Shown here in pieces: positions 9,676-20,772 of a DNA stretch of 64,000 nucleotides. The position numbers and the translations under genes are program-made. The notes below the pieces were generated by a model that ran no database searches, had not been told where the DNA came from, and saw only the letters and a program-made list of their open reading frames with translations. Numbering within the stretch: position 1 is the first letter of the stretch; each line of letters begins with the position of its first letter. The stretch spans positions 372,001 through 436,000 of the forward strand of contig OW569346.1 in NCBI GenBank assembly GCA_937625935.1, read 5' to 3'. The DNA comes from Tetramitus jugosus. Its lineage: Eukaryota > Heterolobosea > Eutetramitea > Acrasida > Vahlkampfiidae.

Positions 9676-12600
9676 ATGAGCCATCATCAAGCATCAATAA
9701 CTTTATGCTGCTCACCACTACGCATTGAGACAACAACACTGGGTGCTTCCAGGCATCAGCAATCACTCCCACGATCATCACCATTCCAACAACTTCATCA
9801 TCAGTCACCATTTTTAATGAGGCTGAGTCAAATGATGGTGATGGTCCTGTTTATGATTGTGATTTGTGTCTCATTGTGCTGTTGTGCAGCAAATAGCGAA
9901 CAAGCACCAACCGCCATTAGCAACAACAACAACAATAATAATCACAACAATAATCATAATAATAATATTAAACATTATAATAACAACAACAACAACAACA
10001 ACAACAAGAACGATAACAACAATCATGAGCATCATAAATCGTTTCATCAATACTCTAATCATGACAAAACGGATCATCAAGACGAACAACAACAAATTTT
10101 TTCACTGAATCAATATCGAATGGGACTTCAATTGCAACAACAAGTGCATCAGTTGGCCTATGACTCCATTTCATCTCCCACCCTCAAATGGATACCTCTC
10201 AATGTTCACTTTACTGACGAAAGTCAATTGAAGGATGCAACTGCAGGTTCAAAAACAGCAACAACAACAGTTGCTCATGAGAAGAGTGAAAAGAGCGACG
10301 GAGAAGAGGATGAACATGATGATGAGTGGTCCGATTTGAATTCAATGATTGATTTGGATAGAGATAAAAAAGAGTTTCATTTCAAAGAATGGGAGCAGCA
10401 TGTTGAACAGAACAGTGAGAGAAACGAGTGGAATTGGACACAATTGGAAAGAATGCAAGTGGTTGCAACAAAGATTGCAAACAATAGTGACCAAGAATCG
10501 TTCAAAAACAAGGATGCGAATCATGTCATGTACGTTTTTCGGTGTGTTTTTTTTACCATTTACGTGTTTTGATTGCTATTGGTTGTTGTTCTTGTTGTTT
10601 GTGATTCATGGTGCCCGATTCGTGCATTTTTTCGTGGTGCGTCGAACGTCATATGCTAACGACATGCATTTTTTTTATTGTTGTTGGTTCATCATGATAG
10701 ATATCAATGTGTGGATTATTATTATGGCTTAGTAACTTTTCTGAACCCAACACCAAACACGCTGTACTTGACGGAACAAATCACGGCCAAGAATGGTAAG
10801 AATGGTAATGACCAAACTGAATCATCGTTGCCTTCTCACTCTGTTTTATCGCGTGTCTCATGTGAAGGATACAGTGATGATGTAGTGATCGAAACATGGT
10901 TTACTCCTCGTCAATGGGTATGTTCATTATTGTTGGATTTTCTTGTTGTTGTTTTTTTCACACATGTGACTTGTTTTTCATTGAGTTGTCCTCGTGTCTG
11001 ACCAAACAAAATTTCGTGTGCTGTTGCAGAAGTTGGAAACGGAACAGAAAATGCAAGTGGAGGTATCATTCAGAATCATTTATATATCAGACAAGGTTCT
11101 CTCTCAGAGTCGAAAACTTCAATGTGAGAATAAGTGGTTTTCATTTGAGTTTGATTTGAACAGGGTATCAACGAATCCAATGCGTCAACTACGTTCTCAC
11201 CAAAAAACTCAGTCCCTCATTGTTCACCCAACAATGGCAAAACCATTACTGTCATATCCGATTGAAAATTTAGAAAAACGTAGGAATAACTTGGCTGTCA
11301 TTTATAGACAATTACTCGCAGTCAAAAATCCAACAAATGCAACTATTTATATTACGAAGCTATGGGCTACACAGAGTGAAGATGAATTTGACTTATCTGT
11401 GAGATTATTAGCCAATAAGCGAGATATTGTCCTACCTGTTGTTGAGAAGACATTGGTAGGAGTATGGACACTTCAACCATTTGAAGAGAAGCAAATTGCG
11501 ATGATTCAAATCAGAAGACGATTTGACTTTCAGCACAACTTGGAGCAGTCAGTGAAAGGAAAAAAGAAGGGCGACACAGACTCATTGAGAAATATTGGAT
11601 TTGTTCATGTTAGTACATCGTCTCCTGATCCTCTCTTGAACTCTCTGACCGTGCCTATATATTTGAACATAACCGATGCTGCATCTGTGGTGGTCCCTCC
11701 AGCTGTTGTTACTGCGCACTCGCGACAGTATTTGGATTTCGGTACGTTTGTGTACCCGTCTACCTACTTGACAAACCCTTCTATGAATGATAATACTGTC
11801 CTTCAACGAAGATCTAGAGAAATTTATTTACTCATTGACTCAAGAACAAGTCTGATGGAGAACGATATATCATTGGGTTTCGAAGACAATAGTGCCGATT
11901 CTCTTGTGTCTGTCAACTCTATGCAAGTAACTGTGTTCAATTCTCAGAGACGTGAGCAGTTATTTAATGAGAGATGTGAGCCACAGGTTGATTCATCCAT
12001 AGAATACCCCTCAACCAAAACAAAGGAAGATTGCTTGAACTCATTTCCCTCTGCTGGTATAGTGGCGGTTGCTACCTTTACAGCTCTCAACTCATTTGGT
12101 GATCACCCAGTGCTGAAGAATGAGAATGGAAAGGATGAGGTTTTGATTAATGGAAAGTTCCGCTTGTACGTCAAGAAGAACAAGGCATCAACTGAACCCT
12201 CTTCTGCCATTGAAATATTCTACAAAGCTAAAATTTTATTTGGCGGTGTCGGCTATCCGTATGAACACAACACATATCACCTAATGTCGTCAGGATTCAT
12301 GGACAGTCCAACAAACACTCAACATCTCAAAGATGTATATATTACTAACCAGTTCCGACAGCCATTACAAATCCATGATGTATCGGTGGTTATTCCTCCA
12401 GTGCCTATTGGCAATATGAACTCGGAACCGACAGTTTTGTCTGCCTTGTTGAGATCTGTACAGGTAGAACTCCTTGGGTTTGTTCCCGGTTTAATTCTTA
12501 GACCTGAAGCGAAGAGAAGCATTGGCAAAATTAATTTACGATTCATCAAAGATAACTCGAACATCATTCAACATGACAAGGTGACAAAGCTCATGACTAC

Positions 12601-15600
12601 CTTAACTCTCTATACAAATGCGTCAAGAATTATACTTCCAGTACAGATTGTAGCACATCCGGCAAATCAGTATAATCTATCATATGCCGCTTTGGATGCA
12701 GTTTCAAATCCAAGCTTATACGGTACTCATATTTCAAAGCGAGATGTTCACTTTGGAGCGATGAAACCTGGCGAAACAAAGACTCAGGTTCTATCACTCA
12801 TTAACGAGCATAAGAACTTTATTATCGATATTGTTGACTACCAATATTCTGGTGAGGAACATATCGATAACGTTTCAATCTCCATATTTGCGGTAGATCA
12901 GAACGGTAACTCAAACGAAGTTCCCCCTGAGATTAAGAAAGAAAAGTTAACATTACCAGTGAGACTTCAAGCAGGTGAGCGAGCATTGGTAAGAATATTT
13001 ATTGGAGCCAATCAAGAGATTCATCATGCATATAATGGATCTCTCCTGTTCAGTTATAATCTTATGCCCACTGCAGAATATTTGAACCATTTTGGCTCCA
13101 CCCCTGATAAGGAGGACCTGCAAGCTCTAAAATTCCAACAAGTGCTGAAAGTACCGCTCCAATATTACGTATTAGATGGTACTATCACTTTCAAGAGTTC
13201 AGAGTTTTATTTGGGAAAAACATTCAGAGGTTCTGCAGGTCCTCTCTTGAAACAGAGTGTGGTGGTAGCTGAAAATACGTTCAACTCTAACGATTCTATG
13301 TGCATTAATATTACACGAGCCTCGAGTACTGATTCAAGATTTTCTGTTGAACTTAACCGAGGTTGCATCAAATCTGCTTCTTCGATTGGATCATTGATAT
13401 TGGATCCCAGAAAGAGAAATATGAGAGACTACAGTACTATTCACTACAATGAAGATCCATACGACTATATGATTCTAAGTACTACAACAACGAAGTCGTT
13501 GGCAGAGGTACCTAGTGTGAGTGCTACGATGCGTACTGCGAAGGTATCTGTAGCTCGACCTTCCAACTATGATGATATGATGTCCATAATGGATGACGAT
13601 GAGTTAGTTTATATGGACGAGTATCCGTCACACCATTCTCCAGAAGAATTAGATAGCTTGTTATCTGAGGATGACGAGAATGAAGATTTAATCTTGGCTC
13701 TATTTAAACGATGTAAGCGTTCAAAGAAGTATACAGACTTGCCAACCGAACAAAAGAAGATTGAGTCTACTATCACATTTGAAACTAGTGTTTCTCGCAA
13801 GTTCTCTATTGTCGCTCGAGCTGATTTGGGGCTTCCTAAATTGCAATTCTTCACCAAAAAGCCAACCAAAAACCAGCAAGGCGAGAATTCGATCAGAGTC
13901 AGCATGACTCGATTGGGATCATCACGCGAGTTCTATATTCATGTGAAAAATCCTGGATCGAAACCCTTGCGAATTTGGAAGATATTGATTGGTGATCATT
14001 CACTTGTCGATTTACTCTCTATACATGAGCAGAATACATCGGCTCCTTTGGATGAAGTCAAAATTCGCGATAAGTGGGGCGAACTCCGACAAAATACCAC
14101 TGTCAGAGGATCAAAGGAATCAATGTTCAAACTGAGAGACTTTACACTCTCCAAGAGACGTCTTGGATCTGGTGTAGTTATTCCTGGTGAGGGAGATTGG
14201 ATGATGGGCCCATTTTTCTACTCGCCAAAGTATATTCTAAGGAGTGATGCTGTGATATATGTGATGAATAACTTGACATATTGTGATTGGATCTTTGTCA
14301 GTGGTGTAGGTGCAGGCGGAAGATTATCATTCAGTGCTCCCAACGAATCAGCCAACAATACTCTCACTGAGAAATCCTCGGAGAGTGACTCATCTGCTCA
14401 ATATCTGCGAGTCGATAGCCTACGATGGATAATACCGGAGGATATGTTGGGTCGATGGGAGGATGGTCACTTTATTCCACACTTGGAGAATCAGCCATTT
14501 AGCTTTACAACCAAATTTGGTGTGTCAAACTCTGGTAATTTGAAAGTGATTATTTGGGATGTAGGTATCAACGGAAGAGGGTGTGAGGCTTATGGATTGC
14601 GCATTCACAACTGTAAGGAATCCCTGGGCAAAAATGTTCAAAGTAGCACAAAGATTCGCAGTTTGCATCCTGGTCAAAGATCCGTAATGAAGATATCTTT
14701 CACACCTGACTTCACATCCAGTGAAGTGAATCTCACATTGCGTTTCACGACCCAATCGATAATGAATCAAAACCCAGGAAGCAAGAAGGCCCATGATCCT
14801 ATCGACTACATCGATCTACCATTGTCCATTGCCATTCCGAGAAAGTCATTATCCTTCCTGTACCAATATCAGAGACTGTCCTCCAAGGCCAATCCTGCTC
14901 AATCGGAAGGACAGGAAGTACACATATCCTCGCTATTAAGCGTAATTGTTTCTAATGCAGTGTGGATCATGAGATGCTCTATCACGGCAACAGTGATTAT
15001 TGCTGCGGTGTATGTGATTAATGTGACTGTCAGAGAATGGAGCGTGATTGACTTTGGTAACTGGAAGCAAGTAAGCCAAGAAGAATCAAAGGGACAACAG
15101 TTATCGATCGTAACGAAGACTAACGAAAGTAATCGTAACAAAAATATAGCTGGAAGTACAGATGTGACTGATACTGATAGTCACACCAATGAACTAAGTA
15201 TTGGCGAGGTCACAAGCAGCAATGATGACAACGGCAAACCTCAAATGCAAATTATTGTCATTAAGGAACCTGAGAAATTGCAGCCAGCGCCTAAAGAATC
15301 ACCGAAATCACCAAAATCGCCTGCAAAGGCCGCTCCTGAAATTGAAGTTGAATTGCCATCCCCTGAACCAACGATTACTCCAACTTATGAAGAGCCAGTA
15401 TCGTCGTCTCCTGTACCAACCATACAGCCCAATGTTGAGCCTGTTGTGGAAGAACCAGTTCAGAAGGATGAACCTGTTGCTGCACCTGAACCAGTTTCTG
15501 TCCCCAAGGTTGAGCCTCCAAAGCACTCGCGCTCTCGATCAAACTCTGATGGCGCTACGTACAAACCCCATGGAAATAAGACAAAGAAGACCGCATCGAA

Positions 15601-16906
15601 TGCAGACACCAAGCAATCAAAGAAGCACAAGAATCAACAGCAGCATCATGCAACAGATACTACTGCATCGCGATCTGATCAACATTTGCAAACAAAGCCG
15701 TCCACAAAGGCAACCGAGAAGCATTCCCCTCAGTCGCAACAACAACCTGTTGCTGTAGTTACTCCTGCGGTTCAACATCAACAGCCATCACTGGACACAA
15801 AACGAAACACTCAACCTCAGGTTCTCTCTATCCTGAAGAGGAAAACTTTTGTCAAGAGTAATCCTTCTCACCCATTCTCATCGTCTTCTGGTTATCAGAA
15901 TCCAACATATGTGAAAGTGAATGAAAGAACTGTGCTGTCTCGTCCGAGTCATGAGAAGGACCAACAACATCAGCAACAAACAACTACAGTCAAACCGAAG
16001 CCATTGAAGAGAGGACCAAAACTCTCGCACTCATCTGAAGAAACACTTTCCAAGATTGATTCACTCATTGGTATGAATGGTCACACTGTACCTCCAACTG
16101 CAAGGAACACTGTTGTTGAGAATACTCATCATCATACTGGTAACGTGCCACATGATGCTTGGACAAATGGTAAGCATGCTCCTCAGCAAACTGCCTCTAA
16201 CAATAGGCATACAGAGTTTGGATCTCAACTGAATAGTCGTCAGTTTATGAAGCCGTATGCTGAGTTGAATGATGAAACATTTGGTATTCCAACACATGAC
16301 CTACCCGTCACGCCAGTGAGTAGCGACGTTGATGACTCTTGGTTGTCCTCTGTTCCAAGAAGAACCAGAAGTGTGAGTCCCACAAAGTCTAACTCTCTTG
16401 ATCAGACCATGGCCATTCAGCAACCTCAGAATCATCATCATCATCACTTGCAACAACACCATCAGCAGCGACATCAAGAGGACCGCATCTTCCAAAGACT
16501 GACCCAGGCTTTCCAACCTAGTCAACAAGATTCTGGTTACTTTTCCTTGTTCAGTGGTCCTGAACAAAATTCATTCAGTGGATATAATCCAATGTTTGGA
16601 GGCAATCCTGCGCCCTTGGATCACATGTTCAGTGGATCTGGACTCAACTATGGATGGAATAGCTTTGGATCTGAAAGAAGCTTTGTGTCTGCCAATCCAA
16701 CGCCACACCCAGCAGAAGAGATCAGACCGCCAACAGGCAGCAGCTTGTTCACAGGCAACTCTAGTTCCTTCTTTTCATCATCGCCTAGTCGTTTCTCCTT
16801 TATTCGCGTGCCTCGCGAGCTAGATGAGGAACTAGGTCATGACTTTGAACTTGAAAGACCTAGCAGCAGCGCCAGCAACACAAGCGATTCACATGAAAGC
16901 ATTTGA
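9676..16906 (+). CDS. TMEM131-like very large type I membrane protein
   Basis: Exons 9676..10529, 10701..10917 and 11030..16906 join to 2315 codons. After a 50-residue leader comes a strong hydrophobic segment (LMRLSQMMVMVLFMIVICVSL), a likely signal peptide or anchor. A poly-Asn/His stretch, then a long beta-rich ectodomain follow. The part from about residue 350 resembles the TMEM131 N-terminal region: LLAVKNPTNATIYI, later WTLQPFEEKQIAM, then VPIYLNITDA. Many NxT/NxS sites suggest a lumenal or outer face. A single hydrophobic segment near residue 1670 (MRCSITATVIIAAVYVINV) precedes a cytosolic tail of roughly 600 residues rich in Pro, Gln, His and Ser. Animal TMEM131 binds cargo (collagen) in the ER and recruits TRAPP. 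The same layout is seen here, but the cargo is unknown. The order of the first exons is by eye. Confidence 0.6.
9921..10025 (+). repeat. AAC/AAT trinucleotide repeat coding poly-Asn
   Basis: Imperfect AAC, AAT and CAT triplets lie inside exon 1 of the TMEM131-like gene. They encode runs of Asn broken by His and Lys. Such runs recur in this genome segment and are easy places for length change. Confidence 0.8.
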
Positions 16907-17028
16907 GTGAAAGCAAATAAAAGCAAAGTGTCGAATTTGTGGTCAAACAGGTTTTATGTTACAGTCGAGATACACAACACGCGAGGTCATCCATCGCAGA
17001 TATGTATGATTAGGCTCACATATAATAT

Positions 17029-18111
17029 TTACTCCCATTCTTCCTCTTCCTGTCTCTTAATCTCCTCTGCTTCCTTTGTGGCTCCTGCTCTGTACTCCTT
17101 CTTCAGTTCGTACTTGCCCTTGTTTGGTTCTCGCTTGTTATAGTCACAAATCTCGGCCAAGATCTCATCCTTGAGATAACCAGCTGGTTGACTCGTCTTC
17201 TCTGACAACTCTGTCAATCCCCAATAAGGTTGATGAGCAAACAAGTCCCAAATCTCCTTCATCAACTCCTCCTTTGGCTTCTTAAACTTCTTATCCTTGA
17301 CCACTTCCTTCTTCTTGATCATGACTGGCATCGTTTGCTTGAGCATTGGCAAACTAGACACTGGATAGTCAGGAATCTCACGCATTCGATCTTCCTTCTT
17401 ATTCATTTGATCACTAAACTGTTTGACAAGACTCAAATTTCTAGAGTCCAATCTCGGAACCATGTTAAACATTTGATCAACGACGCCATGAACATGAATG
17501 CACGGTGTAGATATGATTGCTCTCGACTCGTTGATTGCTTCTTCATCTTCATCATCAAATGGTGGTGGTGGTGCAATGCTTGCTTGATCAGCATCACCAC
17601 CATTCTCCTGTTTTTGTTGTCTTTGTTGTTGTTGTTGAGTTCGTTCGGCCATCCTTCTCACTTCGTCCTTGTACCTTGTCTGTTGTGCCGTGTCAATTTT
17701 CATGACATAGAGATGAGGTGCCTTGACTGGATTAAACACGCCCAGTGTTTCATCTTGTAAATGAAAGGTGATTTTGGGTGGGATGGGAACTGATTTTCTC
17801 TGTTGTTGTTGTACTGATGATGATGAGTAATTGGGTCTTGATGTTTGTTGTTGTTGTTGATGTTCAATTTTGAGTGATCCGAGTAGGGCACCTGATTTTT
17901 TGTCTTGCCATTTTTTGAGAATGAGAGAGGGTACTTTGACGAGCCAGAGCTTTGTGTTGGAAGCGGTAGCAGTGTCGACAAAGCCTTCTAATGGAGGTCC
18001 AAAACGAAATTTTTTACTTGCATGATCAATGGCAGGAGCAGTTGTTGTTGTTGTTGTTGAGGGATTGCCATTGCTTGATGATGATGAAGCTTGTGTGTAT
18101 GTTCGCTTCAT
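17029..18111 (-). CDS. GTF2F2: Transcription initiation factor TFIIF subunit beta (RAP30)
   Basis: This is an intronless gene of 360 residues. A Thr/Ser-rich leader is followed from about residue 54 by the dimerisation domain (LWLVKVPSLILKKWQ, then SGALLGSLKI), a Gln-rich middle, HGVVDQMFNMVPRLDSRNL, and a C-terminal winged helix from about residue 275 (EIWDLFAHQPYWGLTELSE, then QPAGYLKDEI) ending YELKKEYR. TFIIF-beta pairs with TFIIF-alpha, binds RNA polymerase II and helps place it on the promoter. The first ATG at 18111 is used, since the frame upstream starts only at a TTG. Length is greater than the human 249 because of Gln/Ser insertions. A TTTGGCGCCAAA palindrome stands 75 bp upstream. 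Confidence 0.9.
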   Translation of the reverse strand: MKRTYTQASSSSSNGNPSTTTTTTAPAIDHASKKFRFGPPLEGFVDTATASNTKLWLVKVPSLILKKWQDKKSGALLGSLKIEHQQQQQTSRPNYSSSSVQQQQRKSVPIPPKITFHLQDETLGVFNPVKAPHLYVMKIDTAQQTRYKDEVRRMAERTQQQQQRQQKQENGGDADQASIAPPPPFDDEDEEAINESRAIISTPCIHVHGVVDQMFNMVPRLDSRNLSLVKQFSDQMNKKEDRMREIPDYPVSSLPMLKQTMPVMIKKKEVVKDKKFKKPKEELMKEIWDLFAHQPYWGLTELSEKTSQPAGYLKDEILAEICDYNKREPNKGKYELKKEYRAGATKEAEEIKRQEEEEWE

Positions 18112-18185
18112 TTTTTTGGTTGTTGTCCTTTGATTTTGGTGGTGAGCTTTTTTTTTAGGTTTTTTATCCAATGGATTTTGTAATT

Positions 18186-18197
18186 TTTGGCGCCAAA
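18186..18197. promoter_or_regulatory. Second TTTGGCGCCAAA palindrome
   Basis: This is an exact copy of the palindrome at 3472-3483, placed about 75 bp upstream of the TFIIF-beta start codon and in the short spacer to the MYB gene's 3' end. Position and symmetry suggest a factor site of E2F/DP type; this is not proven. Confidence 0.4.
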
Positions 18198-18277
18198 GAT
18201 TCTTGTATGGCGAATACAAGATGCAGAGAAAAGGGAGCAAGTGTCTACAAAGTTTAGATGCTAATAAGTTAATTGGT

Positions 18278-19960
18278 TTATTTGTTGTTTGTCTTAGATT
18301 CTTGTTGTTGTTGTTTCAACTTTTTCAAAAAGTTTTGAGCGTGAGATGATGTCTGCCTCCTGTCTCTCGTCTTGACATAGTGCTCAGCAATGAGCTTCCA
18401 CTGACATCCACACTCTTCGTATCCCTTGAGGAAACGAGCATGTTCATCATCTGTCCAGTCACCCTTGTTGTATTTTTTGCTATTTGAGTTCTTTGACCTA
18501 GAAGAACTTTGTCTGTTGTTGCTTCTCACAATTGGAGTAGTCTCCATTGCTACATCATCGTCTGAAACCGAAGAAGGTGATGATGGAGTAGAAGGACAAG
18601 ATGTGGAGCAATTTGGAGAAGGGGAACGTGAGGATGGCTGACTGTTGACATGGACAGGTGGTGGCAATTGTTTCCGTCTCTTGCTGCTCACGTTCATCAT
18701 CATATGACTCTCCGTGCTAATTGGAGGACAGTATGGACTGCTGTGATGATGATGATGAGGGCTTGATGGCACTTGAATGTTGCTTCCAGGCATACAGCAA
18801 TTAAAGAAATGGGGGCGAGTCATGGCTTGATGGTGGTCATATTCATGGTGATGATGATACCTGTTGTTGAATGGATAATGGTGATCGAAACGGTGATCAT
18901 GGGACATTGGATAAGAACTCTTACTTCCACTGTGATATGGAGCACATTGGTGATAAGAGGATGACGTTTGAGGAGCAGTGTGACGATGACTATTGTAATG
19001 GGAGTGATAGTCATGGCAATGGCTCCTACTGTTGCTACTGGTGGTCATTTGGTGGGCATGGTGGTGATGATAGTGATGGCGGTGAGCTCCACTACCATTG
19101 CTGCTCCTGGTGGATGGTTCATCGATCCATGACTCTGCTGGATTGCTGCTGGGAGCACACGGACATGGAGAAGAGCAGCAGGCCTTACTGTTCTCCTCTT
19201 CGGACGAAGTATCGTCGTGGTGTTGTTGTGTGGAAAGCCTTCTGTATGGATGATACTTCCTGAATGAGGAGGAGGAAGAAGAGACTACCTTCGTTGACAT
19301 TCTAGAACCAGTTGTCAAGGAAGAGGATTCACATTCACAACGATGTTGTTCCGTCGTAGATGATCTGATAATGTCCTCTTGAGGAGACGGGAGATTTTTA
19401 ACGATCCCCCTTGTGGAAGACGGGTGAGTAGTGGCAAAATATTCTCCTAATTTTCCATTGTCCCTTTTGTAAATTGAGTTAGAAACATGATGCAGGGAAA
19501 GCTTTTCTTCGCATTCTTCCAATGTCTCATCAAATCCCTTTTGCTTTCTCGATGACGACTCTCTCGCATGTTCTGTGGAAGGTGAGAGATGGATTGGTGA
19601 AGCTACTGGGCTTGTGGCACCTGAGTCATCCTCATCTTCTGAGGTAATGTTTGACATGGTTGTCTCTTGTTCTTCCTCTTGTTCTCGTTGGAGAAGCTCT
19701 TGAAGCTTTTCTAGCCTTTGTGGTTTTTGGGAGGTAATAATAATGGGCAGAACAAGTGTCTCTTCATGGTGGTGTTGTTTGCTCTCTTTCCTTTGTGTTG
19801 TAGACCATTGCTCAAATCTGCTCTTGTTGTGGGGCAGCGTGCTAGTCACAGCTCTCTTGTTAAACAGTGTGAAGCAGTCGTTCACAGAGTTGATCAATGG
19901 CGTTATGTGTACCATTGGTTCCATCATGGTGTCTACATCCATTGCGATTGACGATGACAT
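18278..19960 (-). CDS. SHAQKYF-type single MYB/SANT transcription factor
   Basis: A 560-residue intronless frame starts at an ATG. The only folded part visible is at the C-terminus (about 497-552): GDWTDDEHARFLKGYEECG, W.LIAEHYVKTR, and then SSHAQNFLKKL. This is the third-helix variant of the SHAQKYF signature that plant and amoeba single-repeat MYB proteins use to contact DNA. Everything before it is low-complexity, with Ser-rich acidic patches and a long His/Ser/Tyr-rich block between about residues 290 and 420. Known relatives act in light, stress, circadian or developmental gene control. Here a DNA-binding regulator is well supported and its targets are unknown. The gene follows TFIIF-beta on the same strand. 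Confidence 0.8.
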   Translation of the reverse strand: MSSSIAMDVDTMMEPMVHITPLINSVNDCFTLFNKRAVTSTLPHNKSRFEQWSTTQRKESKQHHHEETLVLPIIITSQKPQRLEKLQELLQREQEEEQETTMSNITSEDEDDSGATSPVASPIHLSPSTEHARESSSRKQKGFDETLEECEEKLSLHHVSNSIYKRDNGKLGEYFATTHPSSTRGIVKNLPSPQEDIIRSSTTEQHRCECESSSLTTGSRMSTKVVSSSSSSFRKYHPYRRLSTQQHHDDTSSEEENSKACCSSPCPCAPSSNPAESWIDEPSTRSSNGSGAHRHHYHHHHAHQMTTSSNSRSHCHDYHSHYNSHRHTAPQTSSSYHQCAPYHSGSKSSYPMSHDHRFDHHYPFNNRYHHHHEYDHHQAMTRPHFFNCCMPGSNIQVPSSPHHHHHSSPYCPPISTESHMMMNVSSKRRKQLPPPVHVNSQPSSRSPSPNCSTSCPSTPSSPSSVSDDDVAMETTPIVRSNNRQSSSRSKNSNSKKYNKGDWTDDEHARFLKGYEECGCQWKLIAEHYVKTRDRRQTSSHAQNFLKKLKQQQQESKTNNK

Positions 19961-20772
19961 TTTCGCTTAGTTATTATGGTTATTGGAGTGTTGTTTGTAC
20001 GGGATAGGCACGTGTTGTTTGAGTTCTTTGGTTTTTAGATGGTGTGGGGGTCTAAGCACCGTATGTCGATCAATATCAGTTCCAGTTGGATTGTGTGTGG
20101 TGTTGTTCGCATAACCGGGACAGCAGTCAATTTGCAAAGATGCGGGCAGCATCACCCCAGAGTACCCTCGCGAGCAGCACACTCAATGACTCGAAATTTT
20201 CCTTGGGCGGGGTGTGTGAAACAAGTGTTTTTTTTGATGGATGATGTGAGCAGCACAATGTTTTGGGGGCATCCGACCCCATATGTTAGATTTTTTTCCG
20301 CTAATCTAATGCCAACTCTGGTTTCGGTTCCAACACAAAACTGCCAGCAGCGCAAGGCAGCTACTTTCGATTCGTTTGCGCACCGTCAATCCCTTTGGAA
20401 AATTCTGGGTGCGACCTTTGTAAGGGCTCTACTTTGACCACCTTCAGTAATTTTGGATAGATTTGGTCTTATTTCTTTGCGACATTAACTGAATCACTAA
20501 ATCATCATCTGTCTTGACAGTCAGTTCACACTCATTTCATGTGTTGTTGCATGACAGGTGTGGAATGATTGGGCCAGTTCCACTCTGTCTGAGATATTTC
20601 AAATGTTCCAGATTTGCTTGGTCTAACTTCTGTCACGGTCACTGTACAGGAACTGGTGCAGAGAGCCAGCAAAGTGACTACAGAGACGAGAAACACCACA
20701 ACGCACTTGCATTTAGGTTTCTCCCTATTTTCTCACCGATTTTGAAGCTCGAAAAACACTCTTTTCACACCA
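19961..20772. other. 812-bp spacer between divergent genes
   Basis: This spacer holds the upstream regions of the MYB gene (minus) and the decarboxylase (plus). It is less AT-rich than other spacers. A 132-codon plus-strand frame at 20039-20437 has no recognisable protein character. I see no tRNA, repeat or clear promoter box. Confidence 0.4.

Noticed and set aside
20039-20437. A 132-codon plus-strand frame in the spacer before the decarboxylase
   Set aside because: Composition is not protein-like, no domain is seen, and it lies where the MYB gene's promoter should be.
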